From contig NZ_CP015578.1 in the NCBI RefSeq assembly GCF_002139935.1, positions 1,426,001 to 1,490,000 on the forward strand: 64,000 nucleotides of DNA, in the 5' to 3' direction. Below the pieces are notes generated by a model that was not told the DNA's origin, did no database searches, and was given only the letters and a program-made list of their open reading frames with translations. This DNA comes from Campylobacter lanienae NCTC 13004. GTDB lineage: Bacteria; Campylobacterota; Campylobacteria; Campylobacterales; Campylobacteraceae. Position numbers and translations under genes: made by a program. Below, piece by piece: positions 27,255 to 36,673 of the stretch; the first letter of the stretch is position 1, and each line of letters opens with the position of its first letter.

Positions 27255-28466
27255 TTAAAGTTTTTTAAATATCAAACTAGTATTTACCCCACCAAAAGCA
27301 AAGTTATTACTCATAACAAACTGCGTATTTATCATAGTTTTTTCTCTTAGATAGTTGAGTTTAGCGCACTCATTATCTATATTTTTTAAATTGCGAGTTG
27401 GATAAAATTCATTTTCATTCATCATCATTATACTAGCAATCGCCTCGATAGCACCGCACGCACCAAGAGTATGGCCGATATGCCCCTTTAATGAACTTAT
27501 AGCTATATTTGAGCCAAAAAGCTCATTTGTAGCGATACTCTCAGCTATATCGCCATGCTTTGTAGCTGTAGCGTGAGCATTGATATAGCCTATATTGCTT
27601 GATGAGATTTTCGCATCTTTAAGGGCGAATTCCATCGCCTCTTTCATAGTTTGAGAATTTGGGCGTGTGATATGAGTCCCATCACAAGTAGAGCCAAAGC
27701 CTACTACTTCAGCAATCGCCCTACCACCACGCCTTTTTAGGCTATCTTCACTCTCTAAAATCACATAGGCTCCACCCTCTCCAAGCACCAAGCCATCCCT
27801 ATTGACATCAAATGGAGCCGGGGTAGATTCTGGCGTATCATTTTTGGTGCTAGTAGCATAGAGTGTATCAAAGACATAGGCCTCACTAGCACAAAGCTCC
27901 TCGGCCCCACCTGCTATCATAGCTTCACAAATTCCATATTTTATACTCTCATACGCATAGCCAATAGCGTGAGACGCACTAGTACAAGCGCTTGAAGTTG
28001 GGATAATACGCCCTGTTAATTTATAAAATAGAGCTATATTGGCCGCTGTTGTGTGTGGCATCATCTTTATATAGGTATTTGCGTTACAATCACTCTGTCC
28101 ATCTAATAAAAGCCTTGCCATTGAGGCTATCGCATCGGTGCTTCCTGTGCTGCTACCGCTAGCAACGCCAAATTTGGATATATCGCTATTATTTAAACCA
28201 GCATTTTTTATAGCAAGCCCAGCCGCTTCTACTGCGTATTGTGATACACGCCCAAGTGAGCGAAGCTGCTTTCTATCCCACTCTTTTGGCGGTTTGTAGC
28301 CATCTATGGGCGCTGCGATTTTAGTCATTAAATCTTTATATTTATCCCACTCGCTCATGTATCTTATGGCGCTCTTATTCTTATCAAGAGCGGTTTTAAA
28401 CTCTATCCAGCTTTTACCAAAGGCGCTTACAAAGCCATATCCACTTACAAAAACCCTATTTAGCAT
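27255..28466 (-). CDS. Beta-ketoacyl-ACP synthase (ApeR-like) with complete active site
   Basis: 403-residue KAS II-type ketosynthase. Nucleophile Cys161 in SSACTSASHAIGY, His297 in INAHATATKHGD and His331 in GHIGHTLGACGA. One of two full ketosynthases in the operon; by order and size it resembles the ketosynthase that acts alone in aryl polyene assembly. Overlaps the ketoreductase gene by 7 bases. Confidence 0.92.
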   Translation of the reverse strand: MLNRVFVSGYGFVSAFGKSWIEFKTALDKNKSAIRYMSEWDKYKDLMTKIAAPIDGYKPPKEWDRKQLRSLGRVSQYAVEAAGLAIKNAGLNNSDISKFGVASGSSTGSTDAIASMARLLLDGQSDCNANTYIKMMPHTTAANIALFYKLTGRIIPTSSACTSASHAIGYAYESIKYGICEAMIAGGAEELCASEAYVFDTLYATSTKNDTPESTPAPFDVNRDGLVLGEGGAYVILESEDSLKRRGGRAIAEVVGFGSTCDGTHITRPNSQTMKEAMEFALKDAKISSSNIGYINAHATATKHGDIAESIATNELFGSNIAISSLKGHIGHTLGACGAIEAIASIMMMNENEFYPTRNLKNIDNECAKLNYLREKTMINTQFVMSNNFAFGGVNTSLIFKKL

Positions 28467-29179
28467 AATCCGCCATTTACTCCTATAACCTGCCTTGTGA
28501 TATAACTCGCATCTTTACTAAGCAAAAACTCAACCACGCCACTCACCTCATCTACGCTACCAGCACGCTTAGCTGGGACTGCAAATTTGATGAAATCTTC
28601 ATTTATATCGCTTGTCATATCAGTTTGTATCACTCCACAAGCTATTGAATTTACTGTTATATTGCGACTAGCAAGCTCTATAGCTAGGCTTTTGATAGCC
28701 CCATCGACTCCGGCCTTGCTCGCAGCGTAGTTGCTTTGGCCTCTATTGCCTATAACACCACTAACTGATGTTATGGCGACTACTCGGCCTGGCTTTTTAG
28801 TGCGGATTAGAGGCATTAAACTTGGATTTAAAACATTATAAAAACTATGTAAATTCACATCAATTACCCCCTTCCACTCATTTTCGCTTAAAGCTACAAA
28901 GGTATTATCGGCTGTGATTCCTGCATTTAAGATAATAGCGTAAAATGCTCCATTTTTCTCGATATCATCTGTTATAACCTTACGAGATTGCTCAGTATCA
29001 CTAACATCAAATATAAGCTTACTGCCAAAACTCTCCTCAAGCTCATTTTCTAAGCTTTTTAACTCATCACTATCGCTTCTGGCATTTATCACAACCTTAT
29101 ATCCAGCCTTACCAAGGCGCAAAGCTATAGCCCTACCAATACCCCTAGAACTACCTGTTATCAAAACTCTATTTAGCAT
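28460..29179 (-). CDS. 3-ketoacyl-ACP reductase (FabG/ApeQ-like)
   Basis: Short-chain dehydrogenase of 239 residues. NADP-binding TGSSRGIGRAIALRLG, NAGITADNTF and the catalytic Tyr-Lys in GQSNYAASKAGVDG are intact. Reduces the ketoacyl intermediate in each polyene extension cycle. Overlaps its neighbours by 7 and 11 bases. Confidence 0.93.
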   Translation of the reverse strand: MLNRVLITGSSRGIGRAIALRLGKAGYKVVINARSDSDELKSLENELEESFGSKLIFDVSDTEQSRKVITDDIEKNGAFYAIILNAGITADNTFVALSENEWKGVIDVNLHSFYNVLNPSLMPLIRTKKPGRVVAITSVSGVIGNRGQSNYAASKAGVDGAIKSLAIELASRNITVNSIACGVIQTDMTSDINEDFIKFAVPAKRAGSVDEVSGVVEFLLSKDASYITRQVIGVNGGLC

Positions 29180-29600
29180 TTTTCAACTCCAAAAACTGCT
29201 CTTTGCTAGGACTTAAAACACTCAAAGTAGCCTTAGCTACTAGCTCATCTTTAAGCCAAATTTCACTCTGCCAAACGCCAAAACCACTCTCATCTTGTAT
29301 AGAAACGGCTGATTTTATCACCACTTCATCCCCGATATTTAGGCTATTTTTATAAATTTCAAAATCCCTAGCACTAAGTAAAAATCCAACTCTAAATTTA
29401 TCCTGACTCCAAATCCCCTTATAAGCCCCAAGGCTTTGCGCCATCATCTCAATAGCCTTATAGGTATGAAACACCCCGCCATCCAAAAAGGCATTTTGCG
29501 GTTTTATAACCCCTTTAACCTCGATAAATCCATCGCCAAATTCGACCACCTCATCTATCAAAACCATATCCCCACTATGAGGCAACTTAACTCTCATCAT
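29169..29600 (-). CDS. ApeP-like hotdog 3-hydroxyacyl-ACP dehydratase
   Basis: 143 residues; the opening LPHSGDMVLIDEVVEF is characteristic of the ApeP type of hotdog dehydratase, with KAIEMMAQSLGAYKG as the central helix. In characterised systems this protein forms a heterodimer with the other dehydratase; here the partner domain is probably the C-terminal part of the ligase fusion at 22974-24476. Confidence 0.85.
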   Translation of the reverse strand: MMRVKLPHSGDMVLIDEVVEFGDGFIEVKGVIKPQNAFLDGGVFHTYKAIEMMAQSLGAYKGIWSQDKFRVGFLLSARDFEIYKNSLNIGDEVVIKSAVSIQDESGFGVWQSEIWLKDELVAKATLSVLSPSKEQFLELKNAK

Positions 29601-30717
29601 CTACTCCAACCACCATACCAGCGTTATCTCCGCCAAAGGCAAATGAGAGATTCAAGCAGTTTTTTATCACACTTTTAGTGCTTTTGGTGGCCAAATTTAT
29701 CGGCAAAAGATCGCCATCAAGCTCATCTAGAATTTGCATAGGGATCATTTGGTTTTTTATCGCCATTAGACAAATTCCAGCTTCCACCGCACCAGCAGCG
29801 CCCAAAGTATGACCGATATTTGCCTTTATACCACTAGTTGGGGTATCAGCTAAGGTGTTAAAAATCGCTTTTGACTCCATTATCTCATTTGCTTGTGTGC
29901 CTGTTGCGTGTGCGTTAATATAATCAATTTTGTATTTTGAAGTTAGGCTATTTATAAGCTTTATCTGCTCTGTCGCCTCTGGATTTGGCTGCGTGATATG
30001 AAAAGCATCGCAATTTGTCTCAACCATCTTTAATCTATAATCTGAAATTTTATCACGACACATTAAAAACGCAGCCGCCGCCTCGCCAATATTTATACCA
30101 TCTCTATCTTTGCAAAATGGCCTAGATGGGTTATCTGATAAGACACCAAGCGAGTCAAATCCAAGTAAAGTAAGCGAGCTTAAACTATCAACCCCGCCTA
30201 CAATCACAGCATCACAAAGATCTAATTTTATAAAATTCCTAGCGCTCTCAAATGCCTTAATCCCAGAAGTACAAGCAGTAGAAACTCCCATACTAAGCGA
30301 TTCAAGCCCCAAAAACTCACGCACAAAATTAGCCGGATTAGATAGGGCGTTTCTACCCATTATAAATTTATCACTACAAAATCCCCCATCTCTAAAAGCC
30401 TCATAATTCTCCTCCATGCCAGCTGTAGTAGTACCGATCACCACGCCGATACGATCTTTGCCATATCTTTTAATAGCGTTTTTTATCTCATTTTCTAAAG
30501 CCAAAATAGTAGCTAGGAGAATTTGATTGGTTCTGGTTTGATACATTTTGGGTGTATTATGGCTGAAATTTGGCAAGGATAGATCTATTTTGCCAACTAG
30601 CATATCTTTATTTATAAAATTCTCTTTTTTAAATGCTCTTTTGCCATCACAACAAGCATTAAAAAGTGCATCTTCATCCCCAAAGGGGCTAAAAATTCGT
30701 GGTAGGCTAAGATACAT
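29587..30717 (-). CDS. Beta-ketoacyl-ACP synthase (ApeO-like) with complete active site
   Basis: 376-residue ketosynthase with Cys149 in VSTACTSGIKAF, His270 in YINAHATGTQAN and His303 in ANIGHTLGAAGA. By analogy with characterised aryl polyene synthases it would pair with the cysteine-less KS-like protein to form the elongating heterodimer; that pairing is inference. Overlaps the dehydratase gene by 14 bases. Confidence 0.92.
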   Translation of the reverse strand: MYLSLPRIFSPFGDEDALFNACCDGKRAFKKENFINKDMLVGKIDLSLPNFSHNTPKMYQTRTNQILLATILALENEIKNAIKRYGKDRIGVVIGTTTAGMEENYEAFRDGGFCSDKFIMGRNALSNPANFVREFLGLESLSMGVSTACTSGIKAFESARNFIKLDLCDAVIVGGVDSLSSLTLLGFDSLGVLSDNPSRPFCKDRDGINIGEAAAAFLMCRDKISDYRLKMVETNCDAFHITQPNPEATEQIKLINSLTSKYKIDYINAHATGTQANEIMESKAIFNTLADTPTSGIKANIGHTLGAAGAVEAGICLMAIKNQMIPMQILDELDGDLLPINLATKSTKSVIKNCLNLSFAFGGDNAGMVVGVDDES

Positions 30718-31066
30718 TTTTAACCTTATAAATTTTATTATCTATCTTTATTGTAGCCTCTTTGGTATTTTTGCTTAAAAGCTCTAAAATCTCTAAAAAT
30801 AGCTGATTATAATCACTATTTGGCCTTAGAAATTTAAGATTTTTAAATTCGCTATCTACTAGCTCTTTATCAGCCAAAGGCATACCAAAAGCATCGATCA
30901 TCACAAATCTATAAATTCCATTTTGATTACTTACAAATAGCCTATTTGCTCTATTTTCATCCGCCACGATAAACTCTTTTTGGTTGAAATTTTCAAGCTT
31001 TGGAGCGGTGATTTTGTCTGAGCAACTGGCCAAAAATATAGCAAGAAAAACTAGCCAAAATTTCAC
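30707..31066 (-). CDS. Small lipoprotein of the polyene cluster (DUF3261-like)
   Basis: 119 residues; signal peptide with lipobox LASCSD. Beta-rich mature part containing FVMIDAFGMPLADKELVDSE, similar in size and position to the DUF3261 lipoproteins of aryl polyene clusters. Possibly the outer-membrane partner of the LolA-like carrier; that is only inference from context. Confidence 0.7.
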   Translation of the reverse strand: MKFWLVFLAIFLASCSDKITAPKLENFNQKEFIVADENRANRLFVSNQNGIYRFVMIDAFGMPLADKELVDSEFKNLKFLRPNSDYNQLFLEILELLSKNTKEATIKIDNKIYKVKNVS

Positions 31067-32268
31067 CTACAATACTCCCAAAGCGCATTTAACGCTTCAT
31101 CGCTTCTACTAACATAAGGATTGCTCTCATCCCACGCATAACCAGCTAAGACAGAGCATATATTTCGCTTTATGGTTTGATTTTTGCCATTGTAGATTAC
31201 ATCTTGGAATTTGGTATTATACCAGCCCTCTACATAAGTTCTAAAGGCATTTACCCCCATCATCAGCGGCTTTGCATACTCTTTTTCTAAATCACAAGGC
31301 TCATCTTTTAAAATTTTATTTAGGCATTTTGAAGCTAGTGAGGCTGAGTGCATAGCGATTGTTACTCCAGAGCTAAATACTGGATCTAAAAATTCAGTCG
31401 CATTGCCAAGCATTATAAATCTATCGCCATAGAGTTGGCTAACATTTTTAGAATATCCTTGGATATATCTAGCTGGCGTGTCCCAAATAGCATTTTTTAA
31501 TAATCTATTTAGCAAAGGTGCTTTATAGACATGGGATTTTAGCGTCTCAAGCTCATTTAAATTTTCTATTTTAATATACTTATCTTCACCAACCACACCT
31601 ATACTACATCTACCATTACTAAATGGTATAAGCCAAAACCAAACACCTCTATACTCTGGGTGAGTTGTGATTAGAATTTTATTTCTATCATATAGTGGCT
31701 CTGTGATATTATCTGTAATATGAGTGAAATAGGCCTTTTTCTCGCTCAAATGGCTCTTTACTTCAAGCCCCAAAAGCGTAGGCAACACACGAGAATACCC
31801 GCTAGCATCTACTATAAATTTCGATTTTACAACCTCCCCATTACTAAGTGTCGTAAGCACAAAATCCTTTTGAAAGTCTATATTTTTAGCTTCGGTATTA
31901 AAGCTCACTTCAACGCCTTGCTTGATCGCTTCATCTATCAAAAGCTTATCAAATTCGCTTCTTATCACCTGAAAAGTCGTCCCATATCCAGGAGTGCTCT
32001 TATCACAAAAATCAAAATATCGATACTCATCGCCCCAACTAAAAGAAGCGCCATTTTTATACTGAAAGCCATATCTATTTACCGCATCCAAAAATCCCGC
32101 TTCTTCTAAGTAATTCATACAATTTGGCAACAAGCTCTCCCCTATCACAAAGCGTGGGAATTGCTCTTTTTCAACGCAGTAAATTTTAAAACCATTTTTA
32201 CGCAGCAAAGCACTACTTATTGATCCGCTAGGGCCAGCACCTATGATTAGCACATCGACATTTTTCAC
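31063..32268 (-). CDS. Flavin-dependent halogenase-like oxidoreductase
   Basis: 401-residue FAD enzyme. IIGAGPSGS at the N-terminus binds FAD; FPRFVIGESLLP at residues 37-48, WFWLIP at 210-215 (the halogenase WxWxIP motif) and FLDPVFSSG at 293-301 are features of flavin-dependent halogenases. A related enzyme accompanies xanthomonadin and flexirubin genes, where pigments can be halogenated, but close homologues may also be hydroxylases or reductases. The start overlaps nothing: a 40-base gap separates it from the phosphopantetheinyl transferase. Confidence 0.8.
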   Translation of the reverse strand: MKNVDVLIIGAGPSGSISSALLRKNGFKIYCVEKEQFPRFVIGESLLPNCMNYLEEAGFLDAVNRYGFQYKNGASFSWGDEYRYFDFCDKSTPGYGTTFQVIRSEFDKLLIDEAIKQGVEVSFNTEAKNIDFQKDFVLTTLSNGEVVKSKFIVDASGYSRVLPTLLGLEVKSHLSEKKAYFTHITDNITEPLYDRNKILITTHPEYRGVWFWLIPFSNGRCSIGVVGEDKYIKIENLNELETLKSHVYKAPLLNRLLKNAIWDTPARYIQGYSKNVSQLYGDRFIMLGNATEFLDPVFSSGVTIAMHSASLASKCLNKILKDEPCDLEKEYAKPLMMGVNAFRTYVEGWYNTKFQDVIYNGKNQTIKRNICSVLAGYAWDESNPYVSRSDEALNALWEYCR

Positions 32269-32308
32269 AACTTTTCACCTTGATTTGTTTTGAATATTTG
32301 TATTCTAT

Positions 32309-32830
32309 TTAAAAATAGATTAAAATAATCTGATTTTTATTAAATTTAGACTTAGTTGTTACTATTGTGATTAAATAATTATTAAATATGAAAAAATTTA
32401 AGTTTAAATTAGTAGAGATATGGTTATAATTTGCCACTTTTAAATCTGAAAAATTCAATCCATTAAACTTTATAAAAGCCTCTTTGGCTGTCCAAATCTT
32501 ATAAAATTCCAAAATTTTATCGCTTGATCTTTGCCATAATGCCCTCTCGTCATCATTAAAGCAAAATTCCACCACTGAATCAAAATTTCTACTTTTTAAC
32601 TCTTCGATATCAATCCCGATTTTGCCCTTACAACGAGCGATGGCGGCTATATTTTTCTTATGTGATATACAGATATGATCTTTTAATTTAAATCGCCATT
32701 TTAAAGCTCTAGATATTATAAAGCCGCTATTGCCCTTTAAATTTCTATGCTTTTTTAATCTTCGCTTATCTTTTTTATATAGTTTAAAATTGTTAATTGC
32801 TCTTTGAGATATGTAAATTTCAATTTTCAT
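32309..32830 (-). CDS. 4'-phosphopantetheinyl transferase (Sfp type)
   Basis: 173 residues. Mg-binding GIDIEE at residues 72-77 and WTAKEAFIK at 113-121 are the family motifs. Presumably converts the two operon-encoded ACPs to the holo form. It is the first gene of the polyene operon, and lies just beyond the hook-gene terminator. The region upstream (32831-32875) is AT-rich and is the only room for an operon promoter; no clear consensus is seen. Confidence 0.9.
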   Translation of the reverse strand: MKIEIYISQRAINNFKLYKKDKRRLKKHRNLKGNSGFIISRALKWRFKLKDHICISHKKNIAAIARCKGKIGIDIEELKSRNFDSVVEFCFNDDERALWQRSSDKILEFYKIWTAKEAFIKFNGLNFSDLKVANYNHISTNLNLNFFIFNNYLITIVTTKSKFNKNQIILIYF

Positions 32831-32875
32831 CTTAGATTGATTAAATTTATTTGAAGTTTAAAAATATTAAAGATA

Positions 32876-32911
32876 AAACCCCAAAAAGCATTTAAAACGC
32901 CTTTTGGGTTT
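32876..32911 (-). terminator. Terminator after the large hook gene
   Basis: Imperfect hairpin AAACCCAAAAGGC / GCTTTTTGGGGTTT (minus strand) followed by TTATCTTT, directly downstream of the flgE stop. Confidence 0.7.
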
Positions 32912-32917
32912 ATAAAT

Positions 32918-35707
32918 TTATTGCTTAATTTGTAATAAAGCTGTTAGCATTTGGTCACTTGTAGTGATGGTTTTGGAGTTGGCTTGGTAGCCTCTTTGGA
33001 CTACAATGAGTTGAGTTAGAGCCCTACTTAAATCCACATTACTCATCTCCAAAGCACTTGCTGTGATAGTCCCACGCCTACTAGTTCCCGCTGCGCCAAA
33101 GACTGGATCACCGCTATTTGCCGTTTGGCTAAAGATATTTCCGCCCCTAGTCTCTAAGCCTTCGTTATTTGTAAATACCGCTAGGCTCACTTGCGCTAAG
33201 CCAAAGCTTCTACCATTACTAAAGCTACCTATTATCGTTCCTGATTCATCTATCCTTGTGCCTGTTAGGTTACCGGCGGCGTAGCCATCTTGGACGATAT
33301 TGTCAGTTGAGCTTGGGTTATCGTTACTTCTTAGGCCGTTTGAGTCGCCGATTTTACCGAAATTTAGCTCTATATTTTGGCCGGGAGCTGAGCCGTTATT
33401 GGCTGTGAAGGTCAGCGTCGATGGGGTAAAGCCTAGTAAGGTTCCATCGTTATTAAACCTTGCTGAGCCTGATATTACATTTGATACAGCGCCATCAGCA
33501 TTTAGCACACCTGGCTCTGGGACTTGGATGAGAAGAGACCACTCGGTGCCATTTTCTGGACTATAACTCACCTTTCTCCACTCAAATTTAATCTCATGTT
33601 TAGAGCCTAAACTATCATAAATTTCAGTTGTAGCAGCGTGGCTAGACATTGTAAGGTTGCTACTAACTCTTGAGCTAGTTCCTGTGCTTAGGCCACCGCT
33701 AAGGCTTTTGAATACATCAGCTAGGGCTGAGTTTTCATTGATATTTTGTGCTAGATTGCTATAGCCTGTAACTGAAATTTGCATATTATAGTCATTGATA
33801 TATGTATCTTGATTTGATGGGACTTGTTTTTGGCCATTTGCGTCAGTAAAGGCATTTGGGCTATCTTTTACCGGATTACCACCTGGACCAGCTGGGTTTG
33901 CTTGAGTCATATGACCATCATTTTGGCCGTAGCTAGCATCACCGGCTGGGTTTTCAAAGACGAATTGACCCTTTTCATTGACTGTTACTTTCACCCCATC
34001 ATTTAAATTCGTATCTCTATATGTGGCGTTGCTATGTTCGTTACCGGTTGGAGCTGGTAAGCCATTAGCGGCGTTATTATTAGCATCTGGATTTCCATCG
34101 GCATCTAGCGGAGAATTCCACTCTCTTGAGGCGAATTCGGCCAATTTGTCATTAGTTACTAACTCTCTTACAGCTTCTTTTAGATCATTTATAGTGGTAA
34201 TTTGCGCATTATTCATTATTTGATTTGATGAGTTCAATATATTTACCATTACGCCTACTGCAGCTTCAGAAATCGGTTCTGTTACGGCACCATTAGCTTT
34301 AAAACCATTAAATGTAGCTTGTGTATCTTGTAATGCTCTTTGTATTTGCTGTTGTACATTTTGTTTAGCTGTTTGTACATTTCCGTTTGCTGCGTCAATA
34401 ATGCCTAATATTTTATTTGTGATATATGTCGCACCATTTACGGCATTTGAGACATTAGAACCACTATAATTGACATACTCTCTAGCGTCTGTTTGCATAG
34501 CTTTTCTTAGATCTTCTGTGGTTCTAACTACCCTAGCAGCACTATCGCTATATAGATGACCCGCTTCAGTGCCAGCAGCTGATGAATAGGTGTATTTATA
34601 TGCGGTTATGATATTTGTGCTTTTGATAGATGTGCTATCATCTTCATATGTTTTGATCTTGATATTTTTGGATTCATCGGTGGTGCCGGTGTTGTTGTTG
34701 TTTGTTAGTTGGAGTTCGTTGCCATTTATTACGGTGGCTTGGACGCCTGTTTTGTTAGTAAATTCATTTATCTTTTTGGCTACTTCATCCATGCTAGCGA
34801 TGGTAGTAGCTGGTATCTCAATGCCATTTAGTGAGATATGTAGGGTGCGATTTTGCGCTTGGTTGTTATTTAAATTATTTAAAGGGCCGAATGTAACCTT
34901 CGCATCAGCGTAGCTGACCCACATACCTTGACCCTCTCGTAGATTTATCCCTTCTCCTGCGCCGTTAAATACCACGCCTAGATCCACGCCGGCTTCCTTT
35001 ACTGCTACTTCTTTGTTTGAGTTTATATAATATGTGTTGGTGTTTAGGTCGTTTGGATTTTTTGCTTCACCATCATCCCAAAGGCCATTGCCATTAAGGT
35101 CTAAAAAGTCGTTGAATTCATCTAGCGCATAGATTGGGGAGCTTTTGGTGCCTATGTTTGAGCCGGAATTTAGATTGGCGATGATGGCTAGCTCGCTAGT
35201 TGGATTAGCCTCCATAGACATACCTGGTTCTATAACGATATTTTTAAGCGGTCCGGTAGGATCTATCATGCCGGTGTCCTCATTTCTTAACCAACCTTGG
35301 ACTATATAACCATTGCGATCTACGAAATTCCCCACAGAATCTAGGCTAAAATCCCCATTTCTAGTATATAGATAGGTTTTGCCACCATCTGGTGATACGA
35401 CGAAAAATCCATCGCCTTGGATCGCCATATCGCTTTGTTTATCTGTGGTTTGGATGGTTCCTTGCTTGAAAATTTTGGTTACTGTATTGACTGTGGAGCC
35501 AAGGCCGATTTGCATAGAGTTTTTACCGCCTAGATCGCCTTGTGGAGCGGTGGCGACTTTTTGAGTCTGGCTGAATAGATCCGCAAAACTCGCACGAGAA
35601 TACTTAAATCCTACGGTATTGACATTTGCTATGTTGTTACCTTCAACATCCATTGCTACTTGGTGCGCCTGAAGACCAGTAACTCCAGACCATAATGCGC
35701 CCATCAT
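32918..35707 (-). CDS. flgE: Flagellar hook protein FlgE, long form
   Basis: 929 residues with the flagellar axial N-terminus (DVEGNNIANVNTVGFKYSR), the AIQGDGFFVVSPDG motif and C-terminal ALEMSNVDLSRALTQLIVVQRGY. The middle third carries long variable inserted domains, as in the large Campylobacter hook protein, which is more likely to be the structural hook than the 544-residue paralogue. Monocistronic: own sigma54 promoter upstream and terminator downstream. Two ATGs in tandem mark the start. Confidence 0.93.
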   Translation of the reverse strand: MMGALWSGVTGLQAHQVAMDVEGNNIANVNTVGFKYSRASFADLFSQTQKVATAPQGDLGGKNSMQIGLGSTVNTVTKIFKQGTIQTTDKQSDMAIQGDGFFVVSPDGGKTYLYTRNGDFSLDSVGNFVDRNGYIVQGWLRNEDTGMIDPTGPLKNIVIEPGMSMEANPTSELAIIANLNSGSNIGTKSSPIYALDEFNDFLDLNGNGLWDDGEAKNPNDLNTNTYYINSNKEVAVKEAGVDLGVVFNGAGEGINLREGQGMWVSYADAKVTFGPLNNLNNNQAQNRTLHISLNGIEIPATTIASMDEVAKKINEFTNKTGVQATVINGNELQLTNNNNTGTTDESKNIKIKTYEDDSTSIKSTNIITAYKYTYSSAAGTEAGHLYSDSAARVVRTTEDLRKAMQTDAREYVNYSGSNVSNAVNGATYITNKILGIIDAANGNVQTAKQNVQQQIQRALQDTQATFNGFKANGAVTEPISEAAVGVMVNILNSSNQIMNNAQITTINDLKEAVRELVTNDKLAEFASREWNSPLDADGNPDANNNAANGLPAPTGNEHSNATYRDTNLNDGVKVTVNEKGQFVFENPAGDASYGQNDGHMTQANPAGPGGNPVKDSPNAFTDANGQKQVPSNQDTYINDYNMQISVTGYSNLAQNINENSALADVFKSLSGGLSTGTSSRVSSNLTMSSHAATTEIYDSLGSKHEIKFEWRKVSYSPENGTEWSLLIQVPEPGVLNADGAVSNVISGSARFNNDGTLLGFTPSTLTFTANNGSAPGQNIELNFGKIGDSNGLRSNDNPSSTDNIVQDGYAAGNLTGTRIDESGTIIGSFSNGRSFGLAQVSLAVFTNNEGLETRGGNIFSQTANSGDPVFGAAGTSRRGTITASALEMSNVDLSRALTQLIVVQRGYQANSKTITTSDQMLTALLQIKQ

Positions 35708-35747
35708 GAGAAATCCTTTATTTTGGAATTTGTTTTGGGCAATTTAA

Positions 35748-35762
35748 GCAAAAGCCGTTCCA
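35748..35762 (-). promoter_or_regulatory. Sigma54 (RpoN) promoter for the long flgE
   Basis: Minus-strand TGGAACGGCTTTTGCTT shows TGG and TTGC with GG-N10-GC spacing, 40 bases upstream of the start codon. Confidence 0.8.
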
Positions 35763-35866
35763 TTTGACTATAAATTTATGATATTGGAATTTGAATTTTA
35801 GATGAGATAAAAGCAAATTTGAATTAATTTTATGCTAAAATCTCGCATTTTTCTTTAAGGATATAT

Positions 35867-36625
35867 ATGCAAATTTCCAAATATAACGCAAGTGGCAATG
35901 ACTTTATAATCATTCAAGCTATTGAAAATTCCAAATTTTTAAGCCTAGATAGATCGGCTCTGGCTCTTAAATTGTGCGATAGATTTAGCGGTGTTGGGGC
36001 TGATGGGTTAATCATCATTAAAGGCTCTAAAGGGGGTAGCGATTTTGCTTGGGAGTTTTATAATAGTGATGGGAGCGTGGCTGCGATGTGTGGCAATGGT
36101 AGTCGTGCGGCTGCTTTATATGCGTATAAAAATCAAATTTGTAATAATATTTGTAGCTTTGAAACTGGCGCTGGGATAATCACTGCTAAAATAGGTAATG
36201 ATATGGTAGAAGTGAGCCTAAGTGAGCCAAAAAAACTAAGTGAGCCATTTAATGAGATGGGATTTGAGTGGAGCTTTTATGATACTGGGGTGCCGCATTT
36301 AGTGAGCTTTGTAGATGATTTGGCTAAATTTGATTTAGAGATTTGTAAGGCAATGCGTAAAAAGTATAATGCAAATGTAAATTATGCTAAATTTGATGAT
36401 GAAAAGCTCTTAGTTAGGACTTTTGAGCGTGGTGTGGAGAATGAGACTAATGCTTGTGGCACTGGGATGGCGGCGGCGTTTTTTACTGGGTTTGAGAGAT
36501 TTGGCCTGGGGGATAAAATAGCTGTAATCCCTAAAAGCAAGGAGATTTTAAGCCTTAGATTTGATGGGGCTAGAATACATTTTGGTGGTAGGGTAAGCCA
36601 TATTTTTGATACGGCGATATATTAG
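35867..36625 (+). CDS. dapF: Diaminopimelate epimerase
   Basis: Converts LL- to meso-diaminopimelate for peptidoglycan and lysine. Both catalytic cysteines are seen: AAMCGNGSRAAA and ENETNACGTGMAAA, plus the start motif KYNASGNDFIII. 252 residues. A TAAAAT -10 element at 35836-35841 with TGC before it and AAGGATAT ribosome site precede it. First gene of dapF-mqnD-fliQ-murB. Confidence 0.96.
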   Translation: MQISKYNASGNDFIIIQAIENSKFLSLDRSALALKLCDRFSGVGADGLIIIKGSKGGSDFAWEFYNSDGSVAAMCGNGSRAAALYAYKNQICNNICSFETGAGIITAKIGNDMVEVSLSEPKKLSEPFNEMGFEWSFYDTGVPHLVSFVDDLAKFDLEICKAMRKKYNANVNYAKFDDEKLLVRTFERGVENETNACGTGMAAAFFTGFERFGLGDKIAVIPKSKEILSLRFDGARIHFGGRVSHIFDTAIY

Positions 36626-36673
36626 AAATTTAGCTAAATTTAAGTAATATTAGCCAAAATACAAAGGATAAAT

